Below the pieces are notes generated by a model. That model was given only the letters and a program-made list of their open reading frames with translations. It was not told the DNA's origin and ran no database searches. Source: Haliotis asinina (Eukaryota > Mollusca > Gastropoda > Lepetellida > Haliotidae). Taken from it: a stretch of 64,000 nt of DNA. The position numbers were made by a program, and so were the translations under genes. The stretch spans positions 45,794,645 to 45,858,644 of the forward strand of contig NC_090281.1 in NCBI RefSeq assembly GCF_037392515.1, written 5' to 3'. Shown in pieces: positions 34,771-45,515 of the stretch (position 1 is the first letter of the stretch; every line of letters begins with the position of its first letter).

Positions 34771-36329
34771 CTCATGTATGCAGGTGTCGGTACGACATGT
34801 GTTCCTTGATGTGATCATGGTGTGCTCATGTATGCCGGTGGCGGTTTGCCATGCATGGTGGATGTGATGGTGGTGTCTCATATGTGCTGGTGGTGGTGTG
34901 CCATGGATTGGTGGATGTGATGGTGTACTCATTTATGCCGGTATTGGTGTCCCATGCATTGGTGGATGTTGTGGTGTACTAATGTGTGCCGTTGGTGGTG
35001 CCCCATGCATTGGTGGATGTTTTGGTGTCCCATGTAGTGCCGGTGGTGGTGCGCCATGCATTGGTGAATGTGATGGTGGTGCCTCATTTACATGTATTTT
35101 GGTGTAGGATGTTGAGATAATTTTTTTACTGTAAACAAAACGTATACCAGACATAGTGAAATTAATTTTTCGAATTCACATCATTTTATCTTGCAACTGA
35201 CAATTTAAGTCTTAGAATTTTATTCAACTTAGGATAAAAGTTGTTTAAGAAACGATTATAGATTCAAATCGTTATTACTGGTTTGTATTGCAAGGAGGTA
35301 AGCGCAGCAGTTAGAACAATGAAACAAGCGCACGTGCGGTACGTGATGAGCGTTAACTTAGAACAACCCAACTTCTCGACATTTTATTTATTGTGCACCC
35401 CAAACCCCTTGTAATGCAAATAGAGAAAGTGATTTGAAATTATGATCGTTTGTTTAACAACTTTCATCTTAAGTTGAATACAATTCTGAGAATTAAATGT
35501 TCAACTGGCAAGGTATAAAATTATAAGAAATTTGCCATCGTAATTTCATTTTATTCGATTTACGTTTTTGTTTAAAGAGACATTCATCGGTACGCTTTCA
35601 CGGCAAACGGACTGTAATCGCAGAATAACACGAGTGAGTCACGAAAGCGATGAGCACTGATAAGCACATCACAATTTACAACATTCCCACCCACGGACGA
35701 TAGTTTGTTTTAATTGATTTACATTGAATGTTCCATACACCTATGTCACTTTGGGTTTAACTTGTAATTTTAAATTTACAATGGGTTATACCTGTATTGT
35801 ATTAACCGTTGATTATGTTTTAGCTATATTGTCTTACATAAATAAATCTGTAATTAATGGAAGAAAATTTTGTTTCGTTTTGTTTCAATAATGACTATTA
35901 CCAGGTCTTACTTGGCTCACGCTAAATAAGAAAACATGCCTCTGTGCAAACACTTGTGATTGAGGTGCTTTCAATAGCTCTAATCCTTTGTTTCGGGTTC
36001 GGCGACTGGGATTAGGTTGCGTAAGCGAGCGACCCGAGGCGAGCGACTGAAGCCCGCTTGGGGTTTGAGCACCCACCGATAGTGATGTGAAATATTCGTC
36101 GTGGAGTCAGAAAGTCTTGAACTTCTGTAGAGGTAGGACGACTACAAGGATTCTTCGGAAGGGCGACAGACGACCAGACAGGTAGGTGTTTCCATATCTA
36201 TTCGAAAGGAAATATGCATCTTCATGGATATTTGTTTAATATACAGTGCACACTCATTATCTCATAGTACACAGCCATTTAGGTATAGATGGGAAAGGTT
36301 GATACTGGTTTCTGCATGTAAACGGAGTG

Positions 36330-36475
36330 GTAGTGTAGCCTAGTTGTTCAAGTGTTGGCACGTCATGTTCAGTACCATTGTTCCAGTCCTCACTTAAATA
36401 CTATGCCCCACGCCTACGTATGAGGCCCGTCGCTGGAAAATTGCCCAAAGTGGCAGAAAACCACACTTACTCGCT
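36330..36475 (+). repeat. SINE-T-like copy in tandem unit 1
   Basis: 'tagtgtagcctagttgttca', 'cacgtcatgttcagtaccat' and 'ggcagaaaaccacacttact'. Repeated at 39650-39795 and 41680-41825. Confidence 0.7.
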
Positions 36476-36526
36476 GTTGTTAATCCAATCTACATCCGAG
36501 AGAAACGTGATTACTGATGCTTATGC

Positions 36527-36960
36527 ATGACTCATTTCTTTCAGACGCAGGAACCCTGGCACACTCTGGATTTCGTGTTGTGTCACTCTAAACCCTTCCA
36601 CCTGGACTTTAGTACACTGACTTTCCGAGGGTCCGATGGGATGAGCTTTTGTCTCATGGTGGCTCCATTGTGCGTCTGCTCTCCGCGTAGCCCCCTGCCG
36701 AGCGTACATGGAGTAGGTTCGGTGCTAGGGCCTGACTGTACAGTCAGGATGGTTGTTACAGCAACCCAGCTAGTTTAGGGTTGGCACACTCTGTGGCCCC
36801 AGTCTTTTCAGCACCCCCAGTAGACCCAATGCTGACTGCACTTGACTGGTAGATTAGGGGTTAGTGTAGATAGGGCCCCCTTCGTGCATGCCCTGTACGA
36901 TGCTATCTATAGATAGTATAACGTAGTGTTAACCCACCATTCCGTCCTTCAATAGGTAGT
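36527..36960. repeat. Conserved 430-bp repeat core (four copies in window)
   Basis: Present here, at 39850-40283, at 41881-42310 and inverted at 19255-19690. Contains the perfect palindrome 'cctgactgtacagtcagg' and 'gctatctatagatag'. An 83-codon frame (+) and a 62-codon antisense frame stay open in the three tandem copies. The antisense frame also stays open in the inverted copy, with about eight amino-acid changes, which gives no sign of protein conservation. Confidence 0.75.
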
Positions 36961-37114
36961 TTGAGACAAAGCAAGTCCCGGATGGTCACTTTGAAAGTCA
37001 GTGTACTGGCCACCTGCTGGTAAAGTATTCACTATTTCAGTTTAAAACTTAGATGAAATTTTGTTTTTCACGTCCCGACATATTTGCTTTGCATTTAAAT
37101 GTTAGGGGATCGTC

Positions 37115-37275
37115 GAATAACCGAATGGTTAAAGCGTTCGCTCATGACGATCCAAACAGCCTATTTCGATTTTCCATATCTGAATGATGTGTGAAGCATA
37201 TATTTGTTGTTTCTCACCGTGATATAGCTAGTATATTGCTGAAAGCGGTGTAAAAGTACACTCATGCAGTCATAA
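37115..37275 (+). repeat. SINE-T copy in tandem unit 1
   Basis: 'ccgaatggttaaagcgttcg' (A-box region), 'ttctcaccgtgatatagcta' and 'gaaagcggtgtaaaagtaca'. Repeated at 40438-40598 and, diverged, at 42470-42620. Confidence 0.8.
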
Positions 37276-37535
37276 TCTGTGTTAGAAGCATAAATTATTT
37301 AAAGTGTTCTTTGCTTTTTTAAGTAGAACCGTTGCTTACGCATGCAACTGTTCCTTTCAAACAATCTTTTGAATAAACCATAACATGCAATGCATCCTTG
37401 TTTATCATGACGTCTACTGCAAAATTACAACTTGAGTTTCATGTTTCAGATTTTACGTGTAGGCATATAAGTTGCATTTATGCACACGGTAAGTGTCAGC
37501 AATGTAAACTATATTCTCTGTACTGTTATGAGCAG

Positions 37536-37686
37536 GGATGCCATCTACCTGGGGGCGGAAATGGACCCTGAAGTCCCCCAGAGGCAGGACGACTGCCAAG
37601 AAGATATTCCGTGGACAGAAGTGGATCAAGGTCTCTTTTGGCGGCAGGACAACGACCACAAAGGCGCCAGACTACCAGGAAGGCAA
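37536..37686 (+). other. Exon-like module a, copy 1
   Basis: Preceded by 'gagcag' and followed by GT at 37687. The open frame reads DAIYLGAEMDPEVPQRQDDC, QEDIPWTEVDQGLFWRQDND, HKGARLPGRQ. The product is acidic with no recognised domain. Splice use is an inference from the flanking AG and GT. It could simply be part of the repeat. Confidence 0.35.
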
Positions 37687-37833
37687 GTTCTCCAAACTAT
37701 CTTTTGAAGACAACATGAATATATTCTTGTTGACAATGACGTCATGAGCAAGTTACAACGTGTGTTTCAGGTTACAGCGTTTTCCTGACCAAAAAGCATA
37801 TGCTTTTAATATTTATTATCTATGTAGTAAATA

Positions 37834-39123
37834 CAGTCGAACCCCGTTGTGTCGAACTCGTCGGGACCAAGGGAAAAGTTCGACTTATCCGAGTGTTCGA
37901 CACATCCGTCAGCATTGAAAGGACCAAGAACCAACACAACCACGGTGCTTAACACATCGTTATTTCGCAGTAGGATACACATACGAACAATATATCTTTG
38001 CAATAAACGTTTACGACAGTATTGATCTTTAAATTACAACATATACAAATTCAATCACTTTATTCGTCATGGCAAATAAATATGCATACAAAAAGATAAG
38101 AACAAGAATAATTTAACAAACTCACAAGCGATCCCGTTTAGTTGGCTGCACTAATTCATTTTCAGTCAGTATAAAAAGTTGTATAGTTCACACAAACGGA
38201 ATCGGAATGTACATACGTGTACATGTGGGGAATTTATCTCTTAAAAAATCCGAAATTACAGTCTGTTTGGCGTTCGGGCATGGCATCACAGCAGAATTGC
38301 TCAAAAAGTTTCTTAATGTACCAAGCTGGTTGGAAAAAGTGTCAGTGTCACGTGCTTCCACAAATCTGATTAGGGTGTCGAGGGCGGTCCATGCTGCAGC
38401 TAGGGTAGGGGTGGGTGGTTCAATTTCATCAGATTCAGTGTCAGTCTCGGGATCGCTGTCATTGTTAGGTTTCTCCGGTGCCGGGGCTGATAGGGTCCTT
38501 CGCTGAATTGCTCTGCCATGTTACTAACCGTACTGGTTAAAACAAATTGATCCTACACCTTAAATACTACACCAAAAACAAAACATCAATTTAGATAATC
38601 CAACTCCGTTTTCCTCACATTTTGTATTTTCAAGGAAATCACATGACCGCTAACATAGACTGTCACATGACAACAACATGCGCCATTGTTTAGAGATATC
38701 CTGTCGGTCCGTGATCAACGTGTCACTGGTAACAACTTAATTATGGTTAATTGTTTGAGTAAAGTTCAGTTGGTAAGTGTGCTGACAATGTGTGTATAGA
38801 TGCGTAGTTAAACATGTCACTTGATTGTTGAGTCCGTTAATCGTTACTTTTGATCTTATGAGGATGACTTCCGATTGCGCGACTGCAGTTTTCAGTTGCA
38901 ACAACCAGCTTTGACAGTTCGAGACAAAAGGGTAAATTTGTACTTGTTAGAGCCTTTGGGGACCTTAAAATGAGTTCGACACAACCGGGAATTCGACACA
39001 TCTAGTTCGACACATCAGGGTAAAAATAATGATAAATATAAGGAAATCGGCAGGGACCGAGATGTCAGTTCGACACATCCGAGAATTCGTCTCAACCGAG
39101 TTCGAGACAATGGGGTTCGACTG
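37834..39123 (-). mobile_element. Non-autonomous Tigger/pogo-like element with TIRs
   Basis: Starts 'cagtcgaaccccgttgtgtc' and ends with the near-perfect inverse ('gacaatggggttcgactg'), flanked by TA at 37832-37833 and 39124-39125. On the minus strand an ATG at 38519 starts MAEQFSEGP. The DNA-binding and DDE parts are deleted and the sequence joins directly to the transposase C-terminal tail (AWTALDTLIRFVEARDTDTF, LGTLRNFLSN). The subterminal regions hold repeated 'gttcgacacatc' words. The element is about 1.29 kb. Confidence 0.93.
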
Positions 39124-39169
39124 TATCAGTGATATGAAACATTAACCTATTCGTTATCGTTACTATTAG

Positions 39170-39307
39170 GAACGTGGATGCCATCGTCCTGGGGGCGGAA
39201 AAGGACCCTGAAGTCCCCCAGAGGCAGGACGACTGCCAAGAAGATATTCCATGGATAGACGTGAACCATGGATTCTTCGGAAGGGTGACAGAGGACCAGA
39301 CAGGCAG
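39170..39307 (+). other. Exon-like module b, copy 1
   Basis: 'tactattag' precedes and 'gtgttttc' follows. The frame reads VDAIVLGAEKDPEVPQRQDD, CQEDIPWIDVNHGFFGRVTE, DQTGR. It is related to module a. The 3' end of another copy is seen at 36145-36187, just outside tandem unit 1. Confidence 0.35.
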
Positions 39308-39384
39308 GTGTTTTCAACTCTATTTGGAAGAACATATTTGTTTCATATATAGTGCACACTAATTCTCTCATAGTATACAGCCAT

Positions 39385-39597
39385 TTAGGAGTGAGTGTAG
39401 TTTTACGCCACACTCAGCAATATTCACCTATAAGGTGACGGTCTGTAAATAATCGAGTCTGGACAAGACAATCCAGTGATCAACAGCACGAGCATCGTTC
39501 TGCGCAAATGGGAACCGATGACATGTTTCAACCAAGAAGTCAGCGAGTCTGACCAGCTGATCCCGCTAGTCGCCTCTTACGACCAGCATAGTCACAA
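39385..39597 (-). repeat. SINE-A copy at end of tandem unit 1
   Basis: 'gtgagtgtagttttacgcca', 'ctgtaaataatcgagtctgg' and 'ctagtcgcctcttacgacca'. The same insertion is at 41416-41628 in copy 2, so it predates that duplication step. Confidence 0.9.
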
Positions 39598-40858
39598 CCA
39601 TTTAGGTATAGATGGGAAAGGTTGATACTGGTTTCTGCATGTAAAAGGAGTGGTAGTGTGGCCTAGTTGTTCAAGTGTTGGCACGTCATGTTCAGTGTCA
39701 GTGATCGAGTCCTCACTTAAATACTATGCCCCACGCCCACTTATGAGGCCCGTCGCTGGAAAATTGCCCAAAGTGGCAGAAAACCACACTTACTCGCTGT
39801 TGTTAATCCAATCTACATCCGAGAGAAACGTGATTACTGATGCTTATGCATGACTCATTTCTTTCAGACGCAGGAACCCTGGCACACTCTGGATTTCGTG
39901 TTGTGTCACTCTAAACCCTTCCACCTGGACTTTAGTACACTGACTTTCCGAGGGTCCGATGGGATGAGCTTTTGTCTCATGGTGGCTCCATTGTGCGTCT
40001 GCTCTCCGCGTAGCCCCCTGCCGAGCGTACATGGAGTAGGTTCGGTGCTAGGGCCTGACTGTACAGTCAGGATGGTTGTTACAGCAACCCAGCTAGTTTA
40101 GGGTTGGCACACTCTGTGGCCCCAGTCTTTTCAGCACCCCCAGTAGACCCAATGCTGACTGCACTTGACTGGTAGATTAGGGGTTAGTGTAGATAGGGCC
40201 CCCTTCGTGCATGCCCTGTACGATGCTATCTATAGATAGTATAACTTAGTGTTAACCCACCATTCCGTCCTTCAATAGGTAGTTTGAGACAAAGCAAGTC
40301 CCGGATGGTCACTTTGAAAGTCAGTGTACTGGCCACCTGCTGGTAAAGTATTCACTATTTCAGTTTAAAACTTAGATGAAATTTTGTTTTTCACGTCCCG
40401 ACATATTTGCTTTGCATTTAAATGTTAGGGGATCGTCGAATAACCGAATGGTTAAAGCGTTCGCTCATGACGATCCAAACAGCCTATTTCGATTTTCCAT
40501 ATCTGAATGATGTGTGAAGCATATATTTGTTGTTTCTCACCGTGATATAGCTAGTATATTGCTGAAAGCGGTGTAAAAGTACACTCATGCAGTCATAATC
40601 TGTGTTAGAAGCATAAATTATTTAAAGTGTTCTTTGCTTTTTTAAGTAGAACCGTTGCTTACGCATGCAACTGTTCCTTTCAAACAATCTTTTGAATAAA
40701 CCATAACATGCAATGCATCCTTGTTTATCATGACGTCTACTGCAAAATTACAACTTGAGTTTCATGTTTCAGATTTTACGTGTAGGCATATAAGTTGCAT
40801 TTATGCACACGGTAAGTGTCAGCAATGTAAACTATATTCTCTTTACTGTTATGAGCAG

Positions 40859-41009
40859 GGATGCCATCTACCTGGGGGCGGAAATGGACCCTGAAGTCCC
40901 CCAGAGGCAGGACGACTGCCAAGAAGATATTCCGTGGACAGAAGTGGATCAAGGTCTCTTCTGGCGGCAGGACAACGACCACAAAGGCGCCAGACTACCA
41001 GGAAGGCAA
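40859..41009 (+). other. Exon-like module a, copy 2
   Basis: Same as module a at 37536 with one or two base changes. The frame and both flanking splice dinucleotides are kept. Confidence 0.35.
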
Positions 41010-41200
41010 GTTCTCCAAACTATCTTTTGAAGACAACATGAATATATTCTTGTTGACAATGACGTCATGAGCAAGTTACAACTTGTGTTTCAGGTTACAG
41101 CGTTTTCCTGACCAAAAAGCATATGCTTTTAATATTTATTATCTATGTAGTAAATATCAGTGATATGAAACATTAACCTATTCGTTATCGTTACTATTAG

Positions 41201-41338
41201 GAACGTGGATGCCATCGTCCTGGGGGCGGAAAAGGACCCTGAAGTCCCCCAGAGGCAGGACGACTGCCAAGAAGATATTCCATGGATAGACGTGAACCAT
41301 GGATTCTTCGGAAGGGTGACAGAGGACCAGACAGGCAG
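41201..41338 (+). other. Exon-like module b, copy 2
   Basis: Same as module b at 39170, with the frame and flanking AG/GT retained. Confidence 0.35.
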
Positions 41339-41415
41339 GTGTTTTCAACTCTATTTGGAAGAACATATTTGTTTCATATATAGTGCACACTAATTCTCTC
41401 ATAGTATACAGCCAT

Positions 41416-41628
41416 TTAGGAGTGAGTATAGTTTTACGCCACACTCAGCAATATTCAGCTATGAGGTGACGGTCTGTAAATAATCGAGTCTGGACAAGAC
41501 AATCCAGTGATCAACAGCACGAGCATCGATCTGCGCAAATGGGAACCGATGACATGTTTCAACCAAGAAGTCAGCGAGTCTGACCAGCCGATCCCGCTAG
41601 TCGTCTCTTACGACCAGCATAGTCACAG
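41416..41628 (-). repeat. SINE-A copy at end of tandem unit 2
   Basis: Counterpart of 39385-39597 with a few substitutions ('agctatgag' versus 'acctataag'). Confidence 0.9.
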
Positions 41629-43100
41629 CCATTTAGGTATAGATGGGAAAGGTTGATACTGGTTTCTGCATGTAAAAGGAGTGGTAGTGTAGTCTAGTTG
41701 TTCAAGTGTTGGCACGTCATGTTCAGTACCATTGTTCCAGTCCTCACTTAAATACTATGCCCCACGCCTACGTTTGAGGCCCGTCGTTGGAAAATTGCCC
41801 AAAGTGGCAGAAAACCACACTTACTCGCTGTTGTTACTCCAATCTACATCCGAGAGAAATGTGATTACTGATGCTTATGCATGACTCATTTCTTTCAGAC
41901 GCAGGAACCCTGGCACACTCTGGATTTCGTGTTGTGTCACTCTAAACCCTTCCACCTGGACTTTAGTACACTGACTTTCCGAGGGTCCGATGGGATGAGC
42001 TTTTGTCTCATGGTGGCTCCATTGTGCGTCTGCTCTCCGCGTAGCCCCCTGCCGAGCGTACATGGAGTAGGTTCGGTGCTAGGGCCTGACTGTACAGTCA
42101 GGATGGTTGTTACAGCAACCCAGCTAGTTTAGGGTTGGCACACTCTGTGGCCCCAGTCTTTTCAGCACCCCCAGTAGACCCAATGCTGACTGCACTTGAC
42201 TGGTAGATTAGGGGTTAGTGTAGATAGGGCCCCCTTCGTGCATGCCCTGTACGATGCTATCTATAGATAGTATAACTTAGTGTTAACCCACCATTCCGTC
42301 CTTCTATAGGTAGTTCGAGACAAAGCAAGTCCCGGATGGTCACTTTGAAAGTCAGTGTACTGGCCATCTGCTGGTAAAGCATTCAATATTTCAGTTTAAA
42401 ACTTAGATGAAATTGTGTTTTTGCACGTTCCGATATATTTGCTTTGTATTTAAATGTAAGGGGATCGTCGAATAACCGAATGGTTAAAGCGTTCGCTCAT
42501 GACGCTCCAAACAAACCTATTTCGATTTTCCATATCTGAATGATGTGTGGATCCGATATTTGTTGTTTCTCCCCGTGATATAGCTGGTATGCTGGTAAAA
42601 GCAGTGTGAAAACGACACTCATGCAGTCTTAATATGTGCTGGAAGTATAAATTATGATACGGAATACTGTTTACCTTTGTTAGAAGAAGTCACTGTGTTC
42701 TTCCAAACGATCTTTTAAAGAAAACATAAAGTGCCTCCTTGTGTACAATGACGTCTACTGCCAAGTCACAACTTGATTTTCGTGTTTGAGATATGTTCTC
42801 GTGGAATCATATATTTTGCATTTATGCACACAGTACAGATGATATAAAATCTGTTTACCTTTATTATCAGGAGCGTGGATGCCATCGTCCTGGGGGCGGA
42901 AATGGACCCTGAAGTCCCCCAGAGGCAGGACGACTGCCAAGAAGATATTCCGTGGACAGAAGTGGATCAAGGATTCTTCTGGAGCAGCAAGTGGATGTTT
43001 TACTGTTCGGATATTTTGTGACAATGTACTCTGCGTGTCTACTACTGTAAACCCTCCAGTAGAATAGGTAGCGTTGCATACGTTGAGGGAACACGGTTCC
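41629..43100 (+). repeat. Tandem unit copy 3 (more diverged)
   Basis: Starts like copies 1 and 2, then diverges after about 42360. It has one exon-like module (42871-42990) and runs into the older inverted-repeat sequence. Confidence 0.85.
42871..42990 (+). other. Exon-like module, copy 3 (hybrid)
   Basis: 'ttattatcag' precedes. The frame reads SVDAIVLGAEMDPEVPQRQD, DCQEDIPWTEVDQGFFWSSK, with GT at 42991. Its inverted homologue at 18600-18690 has lost 10 bp and so its frame. Confidence 0.35.
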
Positions 43101-43874
43101 AGAGTTTTTTTCTCAAAAATGTTTTTTTAACTCTGGTTTTACGTGTCGGGCTCAGTTACCTTTGACCTTGTTCAAATCTCAAATTTGATCAAGATCAATT
43201 TAGACACACATTCTGCGACAACAATGTTGGTGTTTATGTTCGAGGATTTGGTACTGTTCCATGTTGGGAATGATGACATTAATAAAACATAATCCGCACA
43301 TCTGGTCCAGTTGTACTTGTTTGTTTTGTTGTTTTGTTTGTGAAACTTGTGAACTCGAGAAGAATTGTTTTTGTCCATGGAAATCGGATGTGCACGACTT
43401 TATCGCCTTGTAGGAATGCTTGTTTTTAGCTATATACTGCCATGCACTGCTAAACACCGCCAACACAGAAACACATCACGAAACATGTCCAACAGTAAAA
43501 CAATAGATCAATACACGGGGGTATTCTAATGTCTACAAACCAGAACTTACTATACAAAAGCCTATCAACATTACTAGATCACATCGCACAGACCTTTAGT
43601 TCAATCTATGTACTAAACAATCCAGTGGTGTCTGTAGATGAGACAAGACATTAAATGAAAAGCTCCCACCAACATCCAACAGTCTAGAATATTACATTGC
43701 GCAAGTAAACAACCAAGTGCATGTTTGCCAATCATATTCCTTAACCAGTTGACCATGTTTGGGGCATTTGTGATAGTCAGCGTATCCCTATTCTGGTGTT
43801 CTGATGTCGAGAGATGCTGCTCCCCATGGATTGGTTGAACTGACACATAGTAAATGCAATAAAGTCAGTATGCC

Positions 43875-44700
43875 ATCAGAGAGAGATCTATATCAAAGCA
43901 GATAAACTGAACAAATTGTAAGCTTCTGAATGTATCAAAAGTGATTAACAGTTATCTGACAGACCATTTGAATAGCTACTACGAGAGCTGAGAGGCAGTT
44001 ATCGATTGTGAAGCATAGTTTTCTAATACTTTGGATACTGCTATTTCATCAAATAATTTAGGAAAGTATAGCTTTTATTAACCATAGCATTGAAGTTTGT
44101 TTTTTTCTAAACTGTGTTAAACATGTGACACCAAATGAATTGTTTGTTAGTTCTCTGCTCTGTATAGGCACTAAAACTACAATGGTGGCCATCTTGGCAG
44201 CCATTTTTGAATTCTGTTTAATATCAAGTTATTCCATGTAACATGTTGTCACTCTAGAAGTAAACAGGAAACAAAATCTCGTCTCAAAGAGTAAGCTGTA
44301 AAACATTTTATTATCACGACATGACCATACAAAAGCACCTGTTTTGTGCGCGAGTCACCACTCTAGAAGATACAAGTGTCAAAAAACATAAAAAGTATCA
44401 ACACTGGCCGTAAATGGACACATTCGGTGTTAATTTTTATGTAAATGTAACTGCCGAGATGATAATTCATTTTCACTATTTTCAAAAGCACATATATGTG
44501 AAAAAACATATACACCCTTTAGCAATACACAAAAGTCACAATGACAGTGATCAGATTGATATTAGTAAAACTATCCATGATTAACTTTGAGATGTTGTCG
44601 GCCAGCAAACCAAATGTCATGAAAATGCTCACGGACCTCCACCACATAAAATGGCCTGTGAAAACCTGAGTATTAAGGGCCTTTTCATGAGCCAAAGACA
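43875..44700. other. Intergenic, no gene recognised
   Basis: AT-rich sequence, no supported coding or repeat feature. Confidence 0.4.
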
Positions 44701-44709
44701 TCATACTAA

Positions 44710-44964
44710 CTGAAGATAGTGTCAAACAAACTCAGTACTGGGGAGGCTACGACATCAGATTTTTCAGCTGCCTCCTCCTGTACTACTTCAATACCCTTGG
44801 ATACAGCAAAGGGGTTCACCTTCTACGGAGTCTTGTCAGGAGTCTCGATCACAAGGAAAAGCGGCCAATACTCAATCGATGCAGAAGGTCTGAGATCAGT
44901 ATCAATAGGGTCAATTTCAAGTGGACATTTTGGGCTTTTGGGCGGAATTTCGTAGCTGTAAGCC
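44710..44964 (-). pseudogene. LINE ORF1 (gag-like) relic
   Basis: From an ATG at 44964 the minus strand reads MAYSYEIPPKSPKCPLEIDP, then ASIEYWPLFLVIETPDKTP, a stop codon, then KVNPFAVSKGIEVVQEEAAE. The 'WP-FLVIE--DK-P--V-PFAVSKGI' pattern is that of gag-like ORF1 proteins of jockey/CR1-type LINEs. The amber stop and short length make it a relic. Confidence 0.6.
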
Positions 44965-45515
44965 ATGGTAAGTGTATTCTGGTTCATCATCCGAGCCACC
45001 CACCCACCACGGAGTATCACAAGGACAATGCAAAAAGCAAGTGGGTCTCCAACTTACAGCACCAAGGATACCCGGATGATCTACTCCAGCAGAAGAATTA
45101 ATATTAATATTTCTACCAGATTGGCCCATGAGCCATATTAACTGCGAGGTCGAAAATATCGGGGTTCATATTTTTCATACGATGACCTAGGGGAAAATAT
45201 TACTTTGTCATGGTGAGGTGATGTCGTGAGCAATGCAAGGACGCCACGTCTCCTCTATAACGTTGCGTTCTAAATGAGGCCATTGTGGGTAACCAGCCCA
45301 TGTTTGAAAGTTGAGTTTGGTAATAGATAGGCACACTCGTGCCTAAATATCTGTATATCCCTCGCTTCCGTTCGGGGAATACCAACATTCCATTTTGTGT
45401 CGTAAACATAGTTTCACATTAATTAGCAACAGCCTTAACAATAATAAGCGTATTGTATCGTGCTTACGTCAACTTTCAGGGTGTATTGCACTCTGTAGAC
45501 AGGTGTAAGTTGTGG

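Larger units (their letters stand above)
26178..35106. repeat. Minisatellite array 1, 51/53-bp unit, ~170 units
   Basis: About 8.9 kb of head-to-tail units. The 51-bp type is 'ggtggcggtgcaccatgcat' followed by 'tggtggatgttgtggtgtac' and 'tcatgtatgcc'. The 53-bp type replaces 'gttgtggtgtactcatg' with 'gtgatggtggtgtctcatg'. Each unit centres on the near-palindrome 'caccatgcattggtg' with an ATGCAT core. Because 51 is a multiple of three, long frames are open on both strands (up to 231 codons at 30830-31525, minus). They shift at each 53-bp unit and none has a convincing gene context. I treat them as non-coding. Confidence 0.97.
36275..39597 (+). repeat. Tandem unit copy 1 (carries Tigger insertion)
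   Basis: Begins 'catttaggtatagatgggaa'. The offset to copy 2 is 3,323 bp. Subtracting the 1,290-bp Tigger element and its 2-bp TA duplication leaves 2,031 bp, the same as the copy 2 to copy 3 offset. Confidence 0.9.
39598..41628 (+). repeat. Tandem unit copy 2 (empty Tigger site)
   Basis: 2,031-bp unit nearly identical to copy 1 without the Tigger element. The empty TA is at 41155-41156. It contains the same SINE-T copies and both exon-like modules. Confidence 0.9.
35510..43870. repeat. Right arm of inverted segmental duplication
   Basis: Reverse-complement counterpart of 17690-20240, expanded by tandem triplication of an inner unit. The 3' portion (43100-43870) matches 17760-18440 inverted. 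Confidence 0.85.

Noticed and set aside
26178..35106. CRISPR-like array
   Set aside because: Units are contiguous 51/53-bp tandem repeats without unique spacers, in a eukaryotic context.
43613..43846. 77-codon minus ORF in the right arm
   Set aside because: The inverted counterpart at 17.7-17.95 kb does not keep the frame, so nothing supports coding.
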